Source of the DNA: Furfurilactobacillus curtus
Lineage (GTDB): Bacteria; Bacillota; Bacilli; Lactobacillales; Lactobacillaceae
Length of the DNA stretch: 64,000 nucleotides
NCBI RefSeq assembly: GCF_045862785.1
Contig: NZ_BQXO01000001.1
Coordinates: forward strand, 310,001-374,000
Direction of reading: 5' to 3'
Shown here: positions 62,859 to 64,000 of the stretch, piece after piece
Numbering within the stretch: the stretch's first letter is position 1
Layout: each line of letters opens with the position of its first letter
Program-made: the position numbers and the translations under genes
The notes under the pieces: model-generated
Database searches by the model: none
What the model was told of the DNA's origin: nothing
What the model saw: the letters and a program-made list of their open reading frames with translations, nothing else

Positions 62859-63989
62859 TTATTCCAGGAAATCTTTCAGTTGTTTAGATCGACTTGGATG
62901 GCGTAATTTGCGCAACGCTTTCGCTTCAATCTGCCGAATTCGTTCACGAGTAACGCCAAAGACTTTACCAACTTCTTCTAAAGTTCGCGTCCGACCATCA
63001 TCTAGCCCAAAGCGTAATCGTAAAACGTTTTCTTCCCGATCAGTTAGTGTGTCAAGCACACTTTCCAATTGCTCTTTGAGTAACTCATAAGCAGCATGGT
63101 CAGCCGGTGACGTCGCATCTTGATCTTCAATGAAGTCGCCCAAGTGAGAATCATCTTCCTCACCAATTGGCGTTTCTAATGAAACTGGTTCTTGGGCAAT
63201 CTTCAAGATTTCACGAACCTTATCCGTCGGCATATCCATTTCGGCACCGATTTCTTCAGGAATTGGCTCCCGTCCTAAATCTTGCAACAATTGTCGCTGA
63301 ATCCGAATCAATTTGTTGATCGTCTCAACCATGTGAACGGGGATCCGAATTGTGCGAGCCTGATCCGCAATGGCACGGGTAATCGCCTGACGAATCCACC
63401 ATGTCGCATAAGTCGAGAATTTGAATCCCTTTCGGTAATCAAACTTCTCAACGGCTTTCATCAACCCCATGTTACCTTCTTGAATCAGATCCAAGAACTG
63501 CATGCCGCGACCGACATACCGCTTGGCAATGGACACAACTAATCGTAAGTTAGCTTCAGCTAATTCCTGCTTGGCCTCTTCATCACCTTGCTCGATCCGC
63601 AAAGCTAAGGCAACTTCTTCATCCGCCGATAGCAACGGCACACGACCAATTTCTTTCAAATACATCCGAACCGGGTCGTTGATTTTAACACCGGATGGAG
63701 CCGCATCACTAGCCTTCAGCTCTTTTGCAGAAACATCACTTTTCTTATTTTTTAAAGCATGTTCGGATGGGTCGCCGTTCTCATCAACAACACCGATACC
63801 AGCATCCTCAACCTTTTGCATTAAATCATCGATCTGGTCAGCATCCAACTTAAACGGTGTCACCAGCTTCGTCTGCAAGTCATCATACTGAACTTCTTTA
63901 GCCTTTTTATGATCCTTAATTAAAGCGTTGACTGCTTTAGTATAACCTTTTTCATCAAATGCTTTGGTTGTTTCTTGCTTTTCAGACAT
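62859..63989 (-). CDS. rpoD: RNA polymerase sigma factor RpoD (sigma-A)
   Basis: This is the primary sigma factor. The 376-residue protein has region 1.1, region 1.2 (DPVRMYLKEIGRVPLLS), region 2 with FKFSTYATWWIRQAITRAI, region 3, and region 4 with the -35-binding helix VFGVTRERIRQIEAKALRKL. A good ribosome site precedes the ATG. dnaG is expected just beyond the window end. Promoters in the window with TTGACA-like and TATAAT-like hexamers fit this sigma factor. Confidence 0.98.
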   Translation of the reverse strand: MSEKQETTKAFDEKGYTKAVNALIKDHKKAKEVQYDDLQTKLVTPFKLDADQIDDLMQKVEDAGIGVVDENGDPSEHALKNKKSDVSAKELKASDAAPSGVKINDPVRMYLKEIGRVPLLSADEEVALALRIEQGDEEAKQELAEANLRLVVSIAKRYVGRGMQFLDLIQEGNMGLMKAVEKFDYRKGFKFSTYATWWIRQAITRAIADQARTIRIPVHMVETINKLIRIQRQLLQDLGREPIPEEIGAEMDMPTDKVREILKIAQEPVSLETPIGEEDDSHLGDFIEDQDATSPADHAAYELLKEQLESVLDTLTDREENVLRLRFGLDDGRTRTLEEVGKVFGVTRERIRQIEAKALRKLRHPSRSKQLKDFLE

Positions 63990-64000
63990 GCAAGGTCCCC

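Noticed and set aside
1..64000. CRISPR array, insertion sequence or prophage
   Set aside because: I saw no regularly spaced repeats, no transposase frame and no phage structural genes. The three integrase-type genes are xerC, xerD and the degenerate relative, all among housekeeping genes with no att-like flanks.

Overview
This window looks like ordinary chromosome from a member of the Lactobacillaceae, most likely an obligately heterofermentative one. The housekeeping gene order is that of lactobacilli: rpoD-trmK-nif3-pepT; dnaE; pyk; cvfB-xerD-ribT-scpA-scpB-rluB-ypbB-recQ-lysM-cmk-rpsA-der-hup; cca-uup-thyA-folA; topA-trmFO-xerC; parE-parC. Base composition is moderate, Shine-Dalgarno sites are strong (AAAGGAGG type), and a thiamine salvage operon sits under a TPP riboswitch. 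The pointer to heterofermentation is that dnaE is followed directly by a short pyruvate kinase, with no 6-phosphofructokinase gene between them. The genus call is inference; no rRNA gene is present to test it.

Layout. 1-9000 is the accessory end: a partial GH30 glycosidase, an aldo/keto reductase, a DUF2255 protein, 770 bases without a gene that hold a terminator/antiterminator-like structure, a DUF2075 ATPase, a repeat protein with Ig-like modules but no secretion signal, a GNAT acetyltransferase under a Fur-like palindrome, and a redox cluster (flavodoxin-fold reductase, HxlR, NAD-binding protein, MerR). 9190-16300 carries tRNA-Ala(CGC), the TPP riboswitch with thiM-thiD-thiE, a HesB-like gene with msrB and msrA, a second HesB-like gene, and a LysR regulator overlapping ppaC.

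16400-34300 holds parE/parC with divergent plsY, a LacX-like epimerase, xerC, trmFO, topA, dprA, rnhB, rbgA, a group of small envelope genes (yozE, ypmS, SGNH hydrolase), degV and a hemolysin III protein. 34300-41000 has cca-uup-thyA-folA and, divergently, a YitT membrane protein followed by a tyrosine-recombinase relative that has lost its catalytic residues. 41000-54200 is the long leftward housekeeping block, from cvfB down to a TPR protein. 54300-64000 has pyk, dnaE, a DUF2929 membrane peptide, pepT, nif3-like, trmK and rpoD.

Most genes run leftward (minus strand). Small groups are separated by clear intrinsic terminators, and convergent pairs share long symmetrical hairpins. I see no CRISPR array, insertion sequence, prophage or rRNA. 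The observations most worth checking are the LexA-type box at the dnaE start site, the missing pfkA, the catalytically degenerate Xer relative, cysteine-poor HesB-like paralogs, an RbgA with an altered G4 motif, the unsecreted Ig-like protein behind a perfect palindrome, and the structured RNA candidate at 2726-2885.
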